Below, piece after piece: positions 54,349-63,031 of a stretch of 64,000 bases of DNA; the stretch's first letter is position 1; each line of letters begins with the position of its first letter. The notes below the pieces were generated by a model. It was not told where the DNA came from, ran no database searches, and saw nothing but the letters and a program-made list of their open reading frames with translations. Both the position numbers and the translations under genes were made by a program. Origin of the DNA: an uncultured Rikenellaceae bacterium (GTDB taxonomy: Bacteria; Bacteroidota; Bacteroidia; Bacteroidales; Rikenellaceae); assembly GCA_910577285.1 (NCBI GenBank), contig CAJTLO010000006.1:3474-67473 (forward strand), given 5' to 3'.

Positions 54349-54687
54349 AGGTTGGTTGTTTTGGTGTCGACGTCCGCCGCAAGGAGAGGCGGAGCGATCG
54401 AGGTTACATATATACAAAGATAGGATTTTCCGGGATTCGAGGGGCCGGGAGGGGATCGTTTTTCGGTATCGGTCGGGCATAGCGGAGTAGGGGGCGGGTG
54501 CAGGTGCGCGGTGCGGTTGCAGGGCGGCAGGCTCGATCGGGAGGAGGGGCCGTCGTTTGGCGGATCTCGTGTCGTTGCGGTTTTTCTCTTTTCGGCTGCA
54601 TCGGCCGTTCGGCTGCTTTTGCTGCGGGTCGGCCGGGGAGCGGGAGAGGGAGCGGTCGCCCGCGGTTTGCGGAAAAGGGGCGGAAAG

Positions 54688-54719
54688 TTTTGGGGCGTGG
54701 GGCGGAATGGGTATTTTTG
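54688..54719 (+). promoter_or_regulatory. Promoter of urea transporter gene
   Basis: TTTTG (54688-54692), exactly 19 nt, TATTTTTG (54712-54719), 18 bp before the ATG: a textbook Bacteroidetes promoter. Confidence 0.85.
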
Positions 54720-54737
54720 TGCCTCTATTGTTACGGT

Positions 54738-55601
54738 ATGCGGGAAGCGGTCGTCATTCTATTGCGCGGTGTGGGGCAGGTGTTGTTCCGGAGGAGCGCA
54801 CTTTCGGGATTGCTGATGCTGGCGGGTATTGCTGCGGGTTCGTGGCGGATTGCCCTGTTGGCATTGTGCGGCAATGCGGCGGGCAACCTTACGGCCCGGC
54901 TCTGCCGTTATCCCGTGCAGGAGATTCGTGACGGGTTGTACGGCTTCAACGGAACATTGGTGGGAATCGCCGTCGGTATCTTTTTCCGGTGGGGTTGGGA
55001 GACGGCTCTCTTGCTTGTGGCCGCCTCGGCTCTCGCCACGCTGTCGGTCCGTCTTTTCGCTCGCTGCCGTCTGCAGGGATTCACGGCACCGTTTATTCTC
55101 GCCGTATGGATGCTGTCGGGAGTTGTCGCCCTGTGGATGCCGGAGCTTCGCGTGGCCGCGGAGGTCGCTTTGCTCGAGGCTGCACCCCGGTGGTTCCGTG
55201 CCTTCTCGTTGGGGGTAGGGCAGACGATGCTCCAGGGGACGACGGTGGTCGCCGGAGTGCTCTTTCTGGCGGGGATGGCGGTCGACGATCTCCGCAGTGC
55301 GGCCTATGCGGCTTGGGGAGCCTTGCTGCCGTTGGCCGTTGCGTTCGTGACGACCGATTATGCGGCGTTCAATGCGGGGCTTTACGGCTACAACGGGGTG
55401 TTGTGCGCTGCGGCCCTGGCCGGCCCGGCGGGGCGCGATTTCGCTCGTGCCACGGTTGCCGTACTCCTTTCGGTGGGGTTGCAGTGGCTCGGCATGCGCT
55501 GGGGGATCTTGACGCTTACCGCGCCTTTTGTCCTGTCGGTGTGGATGGTGACGGGGGTGCGGAAACTTGCGACCCGGAAACGATGCGTTCTTAAATCTTG
55601 A
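54738..55601 (+). CDS. Urea transporter (UT family)
   Basis: 287 aa from the ATG at 54738, just after the promoter. The two homologous halves of the UT fold show the paired signatures GLYGFNGTLVGIAVG near 65 and GLYGYNGVLCAAALA near 213, with RRSALSGLLMLAGI and QGTTVVAGVLFL as the corresponding helix starts; about 10 transmembrane segments. It is a channel-like passive urea transporter. No urease gene lies in the window. The next gene begins 7 bp downstream. Confidence 0.9.
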   Translation: MREAVVILLRGVGQVLFRRSALSGLLMLAGIAAGSWRIALLALCGNAAGNLTARLCRYPVQEIRDGLYGFNGTLVGIAVGIFFRWGWETALLLVAASALATLSVRLFARCRLQGFTAPFILAVWMLSGVVALWMPELRVAAEVALLEAAPRWFRAFSLGVGQTMLQGTTVVAGVLFLAGMAVDDLRSAAYAAWGALLPLAVAFVTTDYAAFNAGLYGYNGVLCAAALAGPAGRDFARATVAVLLSVGLQWLGMRWGILTLTAPFVLSVWMVTGVRKLATRKRCVLKS

Positions 55602-55608
55602 GATATCT

Positions 55609-55944
55609 ATGAAGTTCTCTACACGTTTGAAATATGTATTCGCAACGCTCTTGATGGGGGCGATCGTGGCGTTCGACCATGTCTGGGCCGGTTGGTTGCC
55701 GGACGAGTACCCCTATGCGGTCTGGATTCATTACGGATTGTTGGTCCCCGTAGGATTCTGTCTGGCCGTCAGTCTGGGAATGAATACCGGCAATCCGGAG
55801 CGGAGCGTTTTCGCTGTCACTTGCGGGATTGCGGCCACGATGCTGCTTGCCGTGCTGCCCGGCATCAACATGGCCATCGTGCTGAATCGTTTCGTGCCGC
55901 TGGTGATCGGTGCCTTCGTCCAGTGGCTCGTGGTCCGCAGGTAG
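55609..55944 (+). CDS. Small membrane protein of unknown function (111 aa)
   Basis: Start at the ATG at 55609. Four hydrophobic helices with the sequence MKFSTRLKYVFATLLMGAI at the start and short loops (VWAGWLPDEYPY). It is in an operon with the urea transporter, so a related transport or accessory function is possible but unproven. Confidence 0.75.
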   Translation: MKFSTRLKYVFATLLMGAIVAFDHVWAGWLPDEYPYAVWIHYGLLVPVGFCLAVSLGMNTGNPERSVFAVTCGIAATMLLAVLPGINMAIVLNRFVPLVIGAFVQWLVVRR

Positions 55945-56516
55945 GAAGGGAAGGCGTCTTTCCGTTTCCTTCCCCTCTTCCGGGCGGGTGTTGCTTGTTT
56001 CTTGTGCGGGGCGACGGTGCTTCGGGAAGCTCCCCGGAGACCGAATCGCCGGGGATGTTGGCGAAGTGTTCTTATAGGCTGTCCGAAAAGCGGACAGCCT
56101 TTGTTTTTCTGCGGATCGGTCGGTGAGCCGATATGGCACCTCCCGCTTTGCCTGTTTCGGTGCATGGCAGCATTTCGGAACAGCGGCAGAAGATTTTTGG
56201 GGGCTTCGGACGGTATGCGGGACAAGGGGAAGCGGCGGCGTATGCCTTGTCGCCGAGTCCCTTTCTTTTTTGGTGACTGTCGGGGGCAAGGCGGCTATGG
56301 GAGCGCTGGCGACGCGATTTGGGGTTGCGGTAGCCTGTATTGGTGAGTGCTTTCAGGGGGCAGGTACCTTATTCCGGTTCGGCGATGCGTTTCCCTTTTC
56401 CGGAAGGAAATGCAAACGGGCGATTGGGGGGAGCCAGGTACGGAAGGGGAGCGGTTGTGCGCGGGTGCGTGGGGCGGGTCGGAAACGAGGGTGAGAAAGC
56501 GGCGTACCGGTAAATG
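55945..56516. other. Intergenic stretch after the urea transporter operon
   Basis: Contains the terminator at 56076; otherwise GC-rich, with no recognised gene. Confidence 0.5.
56076..56109 (+). terminator. Terminator of urea transporter operon
   Basis: AGGCTGTCCG (56076-56085) pairs with CGGACAGCCT (56091-56100), loop AAAAG, followed by TTGTTTTTC. Confidence 0.88.
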
Positions 56517-56547
56517 AAAACGCCCCGATAACTCATCGGGGCGTTTT
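56517..56547 (-). terminator. Terminator of tRNA-Arg
   Basis: AAAACGCCCCGAT (56517-56529) pairs with ATCGGGGCGTTTT (56535-56547), 16 bp after the tRNA 3' end. Confidence 0.9.
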
Positions 56548-56562
56548 CTTGCAAAGTTTTTG

Positions 56563-56636
56563 TGACTCCGACAGGATTCAAACCTGTAACCGCCTGATCC
56601 GTAGTCAGGTACTCTATTCAGTTGAGCTACGGAGCC
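56563..56636 (-). tRNA. tRNA-Arg(ACG)
   Basis: 74 nt. Acceptor GGCTCCG/CGGAGTC, anticodon loop CTACGGA (ACG, to be read as ICG), T-loop GGTTTGAATCC. No encoded CCA. Confidence 0.95.
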
Positions 56637-56656
56637 GTATTTCCTGATTGCGAGTG

Positions 56657-56687
56657 CAAAGATAGGCATTTCTCCTAACAATGCAAA
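56657..56687 (-). promoter_or_regulatory. Promoter of tRNA-Arg
   Basis: Minus-strand TTTG (56687-56684), 19 nt, TATCTTTG (56664-56657), 20 bp before the tRNA. Confidence 0.8.
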
Positions 56688-56772
56688 TTTTTTGCGATGT
56701 CTTTCCGTGTTTTTGCACGTTTTTTATTTCGCGGAGAGATGTGGGGTAAGGTGAAATATTTGATTATAAATG

Positions 56773-56804
56773 AAAAAGCCGAGGCTCGAATACCTCGGCT
56801 TTTT
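56773..56804 (-). terminator. Terminator of the glyS-tlpA operon
   Basis: AAAAAGCCGAGG (56773-56784) pairs with CCTCGGCTTTTT (56793-56804), 24 bp beyond the stop of the TlpA-like gene. Confidence 0.9.
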
Positions 56805-56827
56805 GAGAACCGCGAATCGGAAAAATG

Positions 56828-57859
56828 TTACTTTTTGTCGAAGATCTCCGCGAGTTTGGCGTTTACCTCGTCGCCGCGCAGGTTCTTGGCAACGATGGTG
56901 CCGTCGGGGCCGATAAGGAAGTTGGAGGGAATGTTCTGGATGGCGTAGGCCTTGCTGGCTTTCTGCGTTTTGTCGTCGATGGCCGCTACGTTGGTCCAGG
57001 TCATCTTGTTGTCCTCCAGCGCTGCTTTCCAGGCATCCGCTTCCCGGTCGAGCGACACGCCGTAGATCTCCAGGCCCTTGTCGTGGTAGATTTCATAGGC
57101 TTTTACCAGCACCGGTACTTCCATCATGCACGGACCGCACCACGAAGCCCAGAAGTCGAGCAGTACGTATTTGCCTTCGCCCACCAGCGAGGAGAGGGCG
57201 ATCTCGTTGCCGTTGGCGTCGGGAAGGACGATGTCGGTGTATTTGTTGCCTACGTCGGTGTTCTTCTTGGCCTGGGCATGCTCCCGGATCTCGGTAGCCA
57301 GTGCGGTTTTCTGAATGGCCGGAGAGAACTGGTCGAGCTTTGCCGTGATGGCGTCGCCGTCCCAGTCGTTCATCAGGCTGGTGAGCAGGTAGAGACCGAA
57401 GTAGTTGTCGAGGTTGGCCTCCATGGCATCGGCCATGGAGCTCTTCATCTCGTCGGCTACCGCCCGGCGCTCCTCTTCCGAACCGGCCGTGTAGAACCGT
57501 TCCATGATCTCGTATTGCCGTTCGTTGAACTGCGTGTTGTTGTCGTTGGCCTTGGTGCCGGTGATCTTCAGCGTTTCGTCTTTTCCGCCCTCCACGGTGA
57601 TCTTGCCCGGTTCGAGGAAGATCATCGCCAGCGGCTGGTTCTCGTTGCTGAGCAGGCCGAGCGCCGGTTCGTCGGCAGTGCCCTTGAGGGAGAACCGGCC
57701 GTCGGTAACGGGCGCTTCGGCGATGTTCTCGCCTTCGTCGTTCATGAGCGTAACGGTGCCGGTGAGGCCCGTAATGTTGCCGGTGATGGTGTAGCCGTTC
57801 TTCTTACCGCAACTGCAGAGCATCACGGCCATGGCTGCGATCAATAGGATTTTTTTCAT
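56828..57859 (-). CDS. TlpA-like thioredoxin lipoprotein with DUF4369
   Basis: 343 aa. Lipobox VMLCSC near 15-17. The N-terminal DUF4369-type beta domain (YTITGNITGLTGTVTLMND) reaches about 120, then a helical linker, then a thioredoxin fold with WASWCGPCMMEVPV near 240 (redox CxxC). Such proteins reduce or isomerise disulphides in the periplasm, or support anaerobic cofactor maturation, in Bacteroidetes. Last gene of the operon after ruvC; a strong terminator follows. Confidence 0.9.
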   Translation of the reverse strand: MKKILLIAAMAVMLCSCGKKNGYTITGNITGLTGTVTLMNDEGENIAEAPVTDGRFSLKGTADEPALGLLSNENQPLAMIFLEPGKITVEGGKDETLKITGTKANDNNTQFNERQYEIMERFYTAGSEEERRAVADEMKSSMADAMEANLDNYFGLYLLTSLMNDWDGDAITAKLDQFSPAIQKTALATEIREHAQAKKNTDVGNKYTDIVLPDANGNEIALSSLVGEGKYVLLDFWASWCGPCMMEVPVLVKAYEIYHDKGLEIYGVSLDREADAWKAALEDNKMTWTNVAAIDDKTQKASKAYAIQNIPSNFLIGPDGTIVAKNLRGDEVNAKLAEIFDKK

Positions 57860-57885
57860 AATTTTGGTTTATAATGTGTTTGGTT

Positions 57886-58485
57886 TTATTTTTTTGTTTT
57901 AACCTCCCGTTCCGGGTTGCGTGCCACGAACTCCTCCCATGTGCTGCCCGAACTTTTGCGGCGGCTCTTCGCGGGGCCGGGGGCGGCGGAGAGGGGTGAT
58001 GCGGCGACGAAATAGTGACACAAAGCTACTGCCAAACCGTCGGTGGCGTCCAGCCTTTTGGGATTGTATTCGATGCCGAGCATGCTTTTGAGCATGGCGG
58101 CCACCTGTTCTTTGGCTGCGCCGCCCGCTCCCGTGACCGATTGTTTGATCCGTCGCGGAGCGTATTCGAAGACGGGGACCTCCTTGTGCAGGGCGGCGGC
58201 CATCGCCACGCCTTGTGCCCGGCCGAGTTTCAGCATGCTCTGTACGTTTTCGCCGAAAAAGGGCGATTCGAGCGCCACTTCGTCTGGCGCGTACTCTTCG
58301 ATCAGGGCCGATACCCGTTCGAAAATATGGTGCAGTTTGGCGTAGGCGTCCGGCAGGCGTCCCAGTTCGATGTCGCCCATGACGATGCACGAGAGACTGT
58401 TGCCCCTCACCTCGAGCACGCCGTATCCCATACGGTTCGTGCCGGGGTCGATACCCATGATGCGCATAGGTTTGGCGGAGATCAT
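57886..58485 (-). CDS. ruvC: Holliday junction endonuclease RuvC
   Basis: 199 aa (start 58485, or the Met at 58467 just before IMGIDPG). Catalytic acids: MGIDPGTNRMGYGV near 10, ALESPFFGENVQSMLKLGRA near 71 and DATDGLAVALCHY near 149. It resolves Holliday junctions with RuvAB. The C-terminal tail after 165 is basic and unusually long (KSRRKSSGSTWEEF...). Confidence 0.95.
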   Translation of the reverse strand: MISAKPMRIMGIDPGTNRMGYGVLEVRGNSLSCIVMGDIELGRLPDAYAKLHHIFERVSALIEEYAPDEVALESPFFGENVQSMLKLGRAQGVAMAAALHKEVPVFEYAPRRIKQSVTGAGGAAKEQVAAMLKSMLGIEYNPKRLDATDGLAVALCHYFVAASPLSAAPGPAKSRRKSSGSTWEEFVARNPEREVKTKK

Positions 58486-58537
58486 CGTTCGGTCGTCTGT
58501 CGTTCCCCCCGGGTCCGGAGTCGGGTCGGGAGAAGGG

Positions 58538-59581
58538 TTACTCTTCGGTTTCTCCGGTCAGTTCGTTAAGCCGTTTCTCCAGGCGGTAGACCGTCTTACT
58601 CAGTTCGGGCAGGTTGCGGAATACGGCGTTGGCCCGGTGGTAGCGCGAGATGGGCAGGGCGGGGTAGCCGAAATAGACCGTTCCCTCCGGAATGTTGTTC
58701 GAGATACCCGACTTGGAGCCCAACTGCACGTTGTCGCCGATGGTCAGGTGGCCGGCAATGCCCACCTGGCCGCCCAGCATGCAGTGGCGGCCCACCTTGC
58801 TCGTTCCGGCGATGCCCGCCTGCGAGGCGCAGACGGTGTGTTCGCCCACCACCACGTTGTGGCCGATTTGGATGAGGTTGTCGAGCTTTACGCCGCGCCG
58901 GATGACGGTCGAGCCCATCGTAGCGCGGTCGATGCAGGTGTTGGCGCCGATCTCCACGTTGTCCTCCACCACCACGTTGCCTATCTGGGGAATCTTGGAG
59001 TATTCGCCCTTCTCGTCCGGAGCGAAGCCGAAACCGTCGGCCCCGACGACCGCTCCCGCATGGATGATGACGTTGCTGCCGATGCGGCACCCCTCATAGA
59101 TCTTCACGCCGGCGTAGAGGATGGTGTTGTCGCCCACCTGCACGCCGTCGCCGATGTAGACGTTGGGATAGATGCAGACGTTGTCGCCGATGCGGGCGCC
59201 GGCCTCGATCACTGCGAACGCTCCCACGTAGCACTCCTTGCCGAGCGTCGCGTCGGCGTCGATCGACGCCCGGTCGCTGACCCCCTGTTTGCGGGGCTTG
59301 TGGGCGGCATAGAGCTCGAGCAGTTTGGCGAACGAGGCGTAGGGGTCCTCCACCCGTACGAGCGTAGCTCCCACCGGCCCCTTGGGCTCGAAACTTTTGG
59401 CCACGATCACGATGGACGACTGCGTGTCGTACAGGTAGTGTTCGTACTTGGGGTTGGCCAGGAACGACAATGCTCCCGGGTGTCCCTCTTCTATTTTCGC
59501 GAATGTCGACACGGCGGTGTCCGTGTTCCCTTCGACCTCGCCTCCGAGGTAGGCCGCGATCATTCCGGCGGTAAATTCCAT
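58538..59581 (-). CDS. lpxD: UDP-3-O-acylglucosamine N-acyltransferase
   Basis: 347 aa. The N-terminal uridine-binding domain is followed by a long left-handed beta helix of hexads (IGDNVCIYPNVYIGDGVQVG), with the catalytic region IIHAGAVVGADGFGFAP near 182-198 holding the His-Asp pair of LpxD. It adds the second acyl chain in lipid A synthesis. It lies 6 bp after coaD, in an operon with glyS and ruvC. Confidence 0.96.
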   Translation of the reverse strand: MEFTAGMIAAYLGGEVEGNTDTAVSTFAKIEEGHPGALSFLANPKYEHYLYDTQSSIVIVAKSFEPKGPVGATLVRVEDPYASFAKLLELYAAHKPRKQGVSDRASIDADATLGKECYVGAFAVIEAGARIGDNVCIYPNVYIGDGVQVGDNTILYAGVKIYEGCRIGSNVIIHAGAVVGADGFGFAPDEKGEYSKIPQIGNVVVEDNVEIGANTCIDRATMGSTVIRRGVKLDNLIQIGHNVVVGEHTVCASQAGIAGTSKVGRHCMLGGQVGIAGHLTIGDNVQLGSKSGISNNIPEGTVYFGYPALPISRYHRANAVFRNLPELSKTVYRLEKRLNELTGETEE

Positions 59582-59587
59582 ATCGAA

Positions 59588-60055
59588 TCAGAGATAATCG
59601 TTAATATCTATGTTGTTCGGCATCAGCCCCGTGGGGTCGCCGCCGAAGGCTATCAGCTCGCGGATGATGCTCGACGACACGGCCACGTAGCGGGGCGGCG
59701 TGAAGAGCAGTACGGTGGTGATCTCCGGAAAGAGCATCTGGTTTACCGCCATCATGTTCCGTTCGTACTCGTAGTCCACCGTGTTGCGCATGCCGCGCAG
59801 CAGGAAGCCTGCCCCGATGCGGCGGCAGAACTCTCCCGTGAGTTCCGTGTAGACGGCGGCCATCACGCGGTCGTCGTCGGCGTAGAGGTCGTCGATGAGC
59901 CGTTTGCGGTTGGCCGGGGTCAGCAGTCCGTTTTTCTCGGAGTTCGCTCCGATGCCGATCACGATGCGGTCGAAAATCTTCAGCCCCTCCTCCACGATGG
60001 CCTGGTGGCCGAGGGTGAAGGGGTCGAACGAACCGGGAAAGAGTGCCGTTTTCAT
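59588..60055 (-). CDS. coaD: Phosphopantetheine adenylyltransferase
   Basis: 155 aa, the family length. The N-terminal TALFPGSFDPFTLGHQAIV holds the nucleotide-binding TxGH, and SSIIRELIAFGGD near the C-terminus the second conserved segment. It makes dephospho-CoA from phosphopantetheine and ATP. It starts 9 bp after glyS. Confidence 0.97.
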   Translation of the reverse strand: MKTALFPGSFDPFTLGHQAIVEEGLKIFDRIVIGIGANSEKNGLLTPANRKRLIDDLYADDDRVMAAVYTELTGEFCRRIGAGFLLRGMRNTVDYEYERNMMAVNQMLFPEITTVLLFTPPRYVAVSSSIIRELIAFGGDPTGLMPNNIDINDYL

Positions 60056-60064
60056 CCGTCGTGA

Positions 60065-61606
60065 TTATGCGAGTTTGTCCAGCAGGGCACGCATGCCGGC
60101 CTTGCCTGCGACGAGCGCCGGAATCTCCTCCATGGGGATACGGATCTGCTCCATGGTGTCGCGGTCGCGTACGGTCACCGTTCCGTCCTCGGCGGTCTGG
60201 TGGTCCACCGTGATGCAGAGCGGGGTGCCGATGGCATCCTGGCGGCGGTAGCGTTTGCCGATGCTGTCCTTCTCGTCGTACTGTATGTTGTAGTCGTATT
60301 TGAGCATGTCCTTGATGCGGTGGGCGATTTCGGGCAGACCGTCTTTCTTGACCAGGGGCAGGATGGCGGCCTTCACCGGCGCCAGCGGAGCGGGAATGGA
60401 GAGCACCGTACGCTCTTCGCCGTTCTCCAGCTTCTCCTCCTTATAGCCCGCCGAGAGTACCTGCAATACCATGCGGTCGACGCCGATGGAGGTTTCGATC
60501 ACATAAGGGATGTAGCTCTCGTTGGTCTCGGCGTCGTAGTAGCGTATCTTCTTGCCGGAGAACTCTTCGTGCCGGCCCAGGTCGAAGTCGGTGCGGGAGT
60601 GTATCCCCTCCACCTCCTTGAAACCGAAGGGGAAGCGGAATTCGATGTCGGCCGCCGCATTGGCGTAGTGGGCGAGCTTCTCGTGGTCGTGGAAACGGTA
60701 GTTGTCGTCGCCGAAACCGAGCGCACGGTGCCACCGCATGCGGGCCTCCTTCCATTGCGCATACCAGGTGAGCTCCTCGCCGGGACGCACGAAGAACTGC
60801 ATCTCCATCTGCTCGAACTCGCGCATGCGGAAGATGAACTGCCTGGCGACGATCTCGTTGCGGAACGCCTTGCCGATCTGGGCGATGCCGAAAGGAATCT
60901 TCATGCGGCCCGTCTTCTGCACGTTGAGGAAGTTGACGAAGATGCCCTGTGCCGTTTCCGGCCTCAGGTAGATGGTGTTGGCCCCGTCGGCCACCGAGCC
61001 GATCTTCGTGTCGAACATCAGGTTGAACTGGCGTACTTCCGTCCAGTTGCGCGTGCCCGAAATGGGGCATACCGTTTCGGTGTCGATGATGATCTGGCGC
61101 AGGCCTTCCAGGTCGTTGGCATTGAGAGCCTGTGCCATGCGTACGTTGATCTCGTCCCTTTTCGCGGCGATCTCCTTCACGCGCGGATTGGTGGCGCGGA
61201 ACTGCTCTTCGTCGAACTGTTCCCCGAAGCGTTTGCGCCCCTTGGCCACTTCCTTGTCTATCTTTTCGTCCTGTTTGGCGATCCAGTCCTCGATCAGCAC
61301 GTCGGCACGGTAGCGCTTCTTGGAGTCCTTGTTGTCGATCAGCGGGTCGTTGAAGGCTCCCACGTGGCCCGACGCCTCCCATACGCGCGGGTGCATGAAG
61401 ATGGCCGCGTCGATGCCCACGATGTTGTCGTGGAGCTTCGTCATGGCGTCCCACCAGTAGCGTTTGATGTTGTTCTTCAGTTCGGAACCCAGCTGGCCGT
61501 AGTCGTAAACGGCGCTGAGACCGTCGTATATCTCGCTCGAGGGGAATATGAAACCGTATTCCTTGCAGTGTGCGACGAGCTTTTTGAAAAGTTCTTCCTG
61601 TGTCAT
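60065..61606 (-). CDS. glyS: Glycyl-tRNA synthetase, homodimeric (alpha2) type
   Basis: 513 aa, single chain as in the archaeal/Gram-positive-type enzyme rather than the alpha2beta2 GlyQ/GlyS. Motif 1 region is in SEIYDGLSAVYDYGQLGSEL near 20; motif 2 is in FGIAQIGKAFRNEI near 237; motif 3 is in IGVDRMVLQVLSAG near 371. The anticodon-binding domain is C-terminal (PLVKKDGLPEIAHR). First gene of a housekeeping operon running to the TlpA-like gene. Confidence 0.96.
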   Translation of the reverse strand: MTQEELFKKLVAHCKEYGFIFPSSEIYDGLSAVYDYGQLGSELKNNIKRYWWDAMTKLHDNIVGIDAAIFMHPRVWEASGHVGAFNDPLIDNKDSKKRYRADVLIEDWIAKQDEKIDKEVAKGRKRFGEQFDEEQFRATNPRVKEIAAKRDEINVRMAQALNANDLEGLRQIIIDTETVCPISGTRNWTEVRQFNLMFDTKIGSVADGANTIYLRPETAQGIFVNFLNVQKTGRMKIPFGIAQIGKAFRNEIVARQFIFRMREFEQMEMQFFVRPGEELTWYAQWKEARMRWHRALGFGDDNYRFHDHEKLAHYANAAADIEFRFPFGFKEVEGIHSRTDFDLGRHEEFSGKKIRYYDAETNESYIPYVIETSIGVDRMVLQVLSAGYKEEKLENGEERTVLSIPAPLAPVKAAILPLVKKDGLPEIAHRIKDMLKYDYNIQYDEKDSIGKRYRRQDAIGTPLCITVDHQTAEDGTVTVRDRDTMEQIRIPMEEIPALVAGKAGMRALLDKLA

Positions 61607-61767
61607 TTTTGTGCCTGTGCGTTTAATATGGCAAAAGTACTACAAATCACGCTACCCGCCCAGCAAAAGGCGGGAAATTTCAGAACAAAGATACGATTTT
61701 CCCGTTGAGGCCCCTGCTTCTTTCCGACAGGCTGCCGGTGGGCGGGGAACGGGAAATTGCCCGGCCG

Positions 61768-61799
61768 TTTCCGAATCCCGCCGTAAAACCCTACCTTTG
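61768..61799 (+). promoter_or_regulatory. Promoter of ruvX-def
   Basis: TTTCC (61768-61772), 19 nt, TACCTTTG (61792-61799), only 9 bp before the ruvX start, so the mRNA has a very short leader. Confidence 0.65.
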
Positions 61800-61808
61800 T
61801 CGTTGCGA

Positions 61809-62246
61809 ATGGGACGGATACTTGCCATAGATTACGGAACGAAGCGTACGGGGATCGCAGTGAGCGACCCGCAGCGTATCATCGCCGGCGGCCTCGACAC
61901 GCTGCCCACGGCGCAGCTTATGCCCTGGCTCGCGAAATATGTCGCCACTGAGGGAGTCGACATGATCGTGGTGGGGTTGCCCGTGCGGACCGACGGCCGG
62001 CCGAGCGACACGCATGCGGCGGCCAGCGCATTGGCCGCGCGGCTCACGGCTGCATTTCCTGCGGTGTGTGTGGTGATGTTCGACGAACGTTTCACCTCCG
62101 TGCTGGCCCACCAGGCGATGCTGGAGGGCGGTATGAAACGGATGCAGCGCCGCGACAAGGCGGCGGTGGACCGGATCAGCGCCACCATTCTGTTGCAGGG
62201 GTTCATGGAGAGTCGCCTGTACCGAGAGATGAAAGACGATAAATGA
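61809..62246 (+). CDS. ruvX: Putative pre-16S rRNA nuclease (YqgF/RuvX)
   Basis: 145 aa from the ATG at 61809 (MGRILAIDYGTKRTGIAVSD), the RNase H-like first Asp motif. VVGLPVRTDGRPSD near 58 and FDERFTSVLAHQAM near 95 are the other YqgF landmarks, with DKAAVDRISATILLQ carrying the last Asp. It takes part in 16S rRNA 5'-end maturation. Immediately followed by def (7 bp). Confidence 0.94.
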   Translation: MGRILAIDYGTKRTGIAVSDPQRIIAGGLDTLPTAQLMPWLAKYVATEGVDMIVVGLPVRTDGRPSDTHAAASALAARLTAAFPAVCVVMFDERFTSVLAHQAMLEGGMKRMQRRDKAAVDRISATILLQGFMESRLYREMKDDK

Positions 62247-62253
62247 AACGGTT

Positions 62254-62811
62254 ATGATATATCCTATTTACATATACGGTTCGTCCGTATTGCGGGAGGA
62301 GTGCGCCGAGGTGGAGCGCGGGTATCCCGAACTGGAGAAGCTGGTGTCGGACATGTTCGATACCATGTACGCATCGGAAGGGGTAGGGCTCGCCGCTCCC
62401 CAGATCGGCAAGTCGCTGCGGCTTTTCGTGGTGGATACGTCGCCCTTCGGACAGTACGATCCTACGGCGGCGGACTACAAACGGGTCTTCATCAATCCTC
62501 GCATCACGGAGGAGTCGGACGAGGAGGTGCTGCTCAACGAGGGATGCCTTTCGTTGCCGGGGCTGCACGAGGACGTCTATCGTCCGGAGAAGATCACCAT
62601 CCGGTATTTCGACGAGCATTTCAACGAACACGAGGAGACGCTCGAAGGGTGGCCGGCCCGTGCCGTGCAGCACGAGTACGACCATATCGAAGGGATGGTC
62701 TTTACCGACCGTCTGGCGCCGCTGCGGAAGACGCTCATCCGCAATAAACTGAATGTGATGTCCAAAGGCAAGTACGAGGCCGCCTACCGGACGAAGCAGG
62801 TGAAGAAGTGA
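62254..62811 (+). CDS. def: Peptide deformylase
   Basis: 185 aa. Motif 1 GVGLAAPQIGKS near 48, motif 2 NEGCLSLPG near 96, motif 3 QHEYDHIEG near 141 (HExxH iron site). It removes formyl groups from nascent proteins. Co-transcribed with ruvX; a very stable hairpin follows. Confidence 0.97.
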   Translation: MIYPIYIYGSSVLREECAEVERGYPELEKLVSDMFDTMYASEGVGLAAPQIGKSLRLFVVDTSPFGQYDPTAADYKRVFINPRITEESDEEVLLNEGCLSLPGLHEDVYRPEKITIRYFDEHFNEHEETLEGWPARAVQHEYDHIEGMVFTDRLAPLRKTLIRNKLNVMSKGKYEAAYRTKQVKK

Positions 62812-62967
62812 CCCCGGGCCGCTGTCCGCTCTCTTCGGGCGGATAGGCCGTCTATCGTCCTTTTCCGGTCTGTGTCGGCGGACTGTTATCGCATGTGCGG
62901 ACGGCTGCCGCAAGCGCCCGCTTCGCATGCGGCGGCGGACCGGGTTGCAAAGGGGGCATCGGGAGGA

Positions 62968-63016
62968 AAAGTTGAAGGGGCTGCGAAGCGTTACGCTTCG
63001 CAGCCCCTTCAACTTT
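62968..63016. terminator. Perfect 23-bp hairpin between convergent def and gntR-type genes
   Basis: AAAGTTGAAGGGGCTGCGAA plus GCG (62968-62990) is the exact complement of 62994-63016 around TTA, with A and T tracts at its ends. Confidence 0.9.
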
Positions 63017-63031
63017 CGGATGGTTGCGGCG

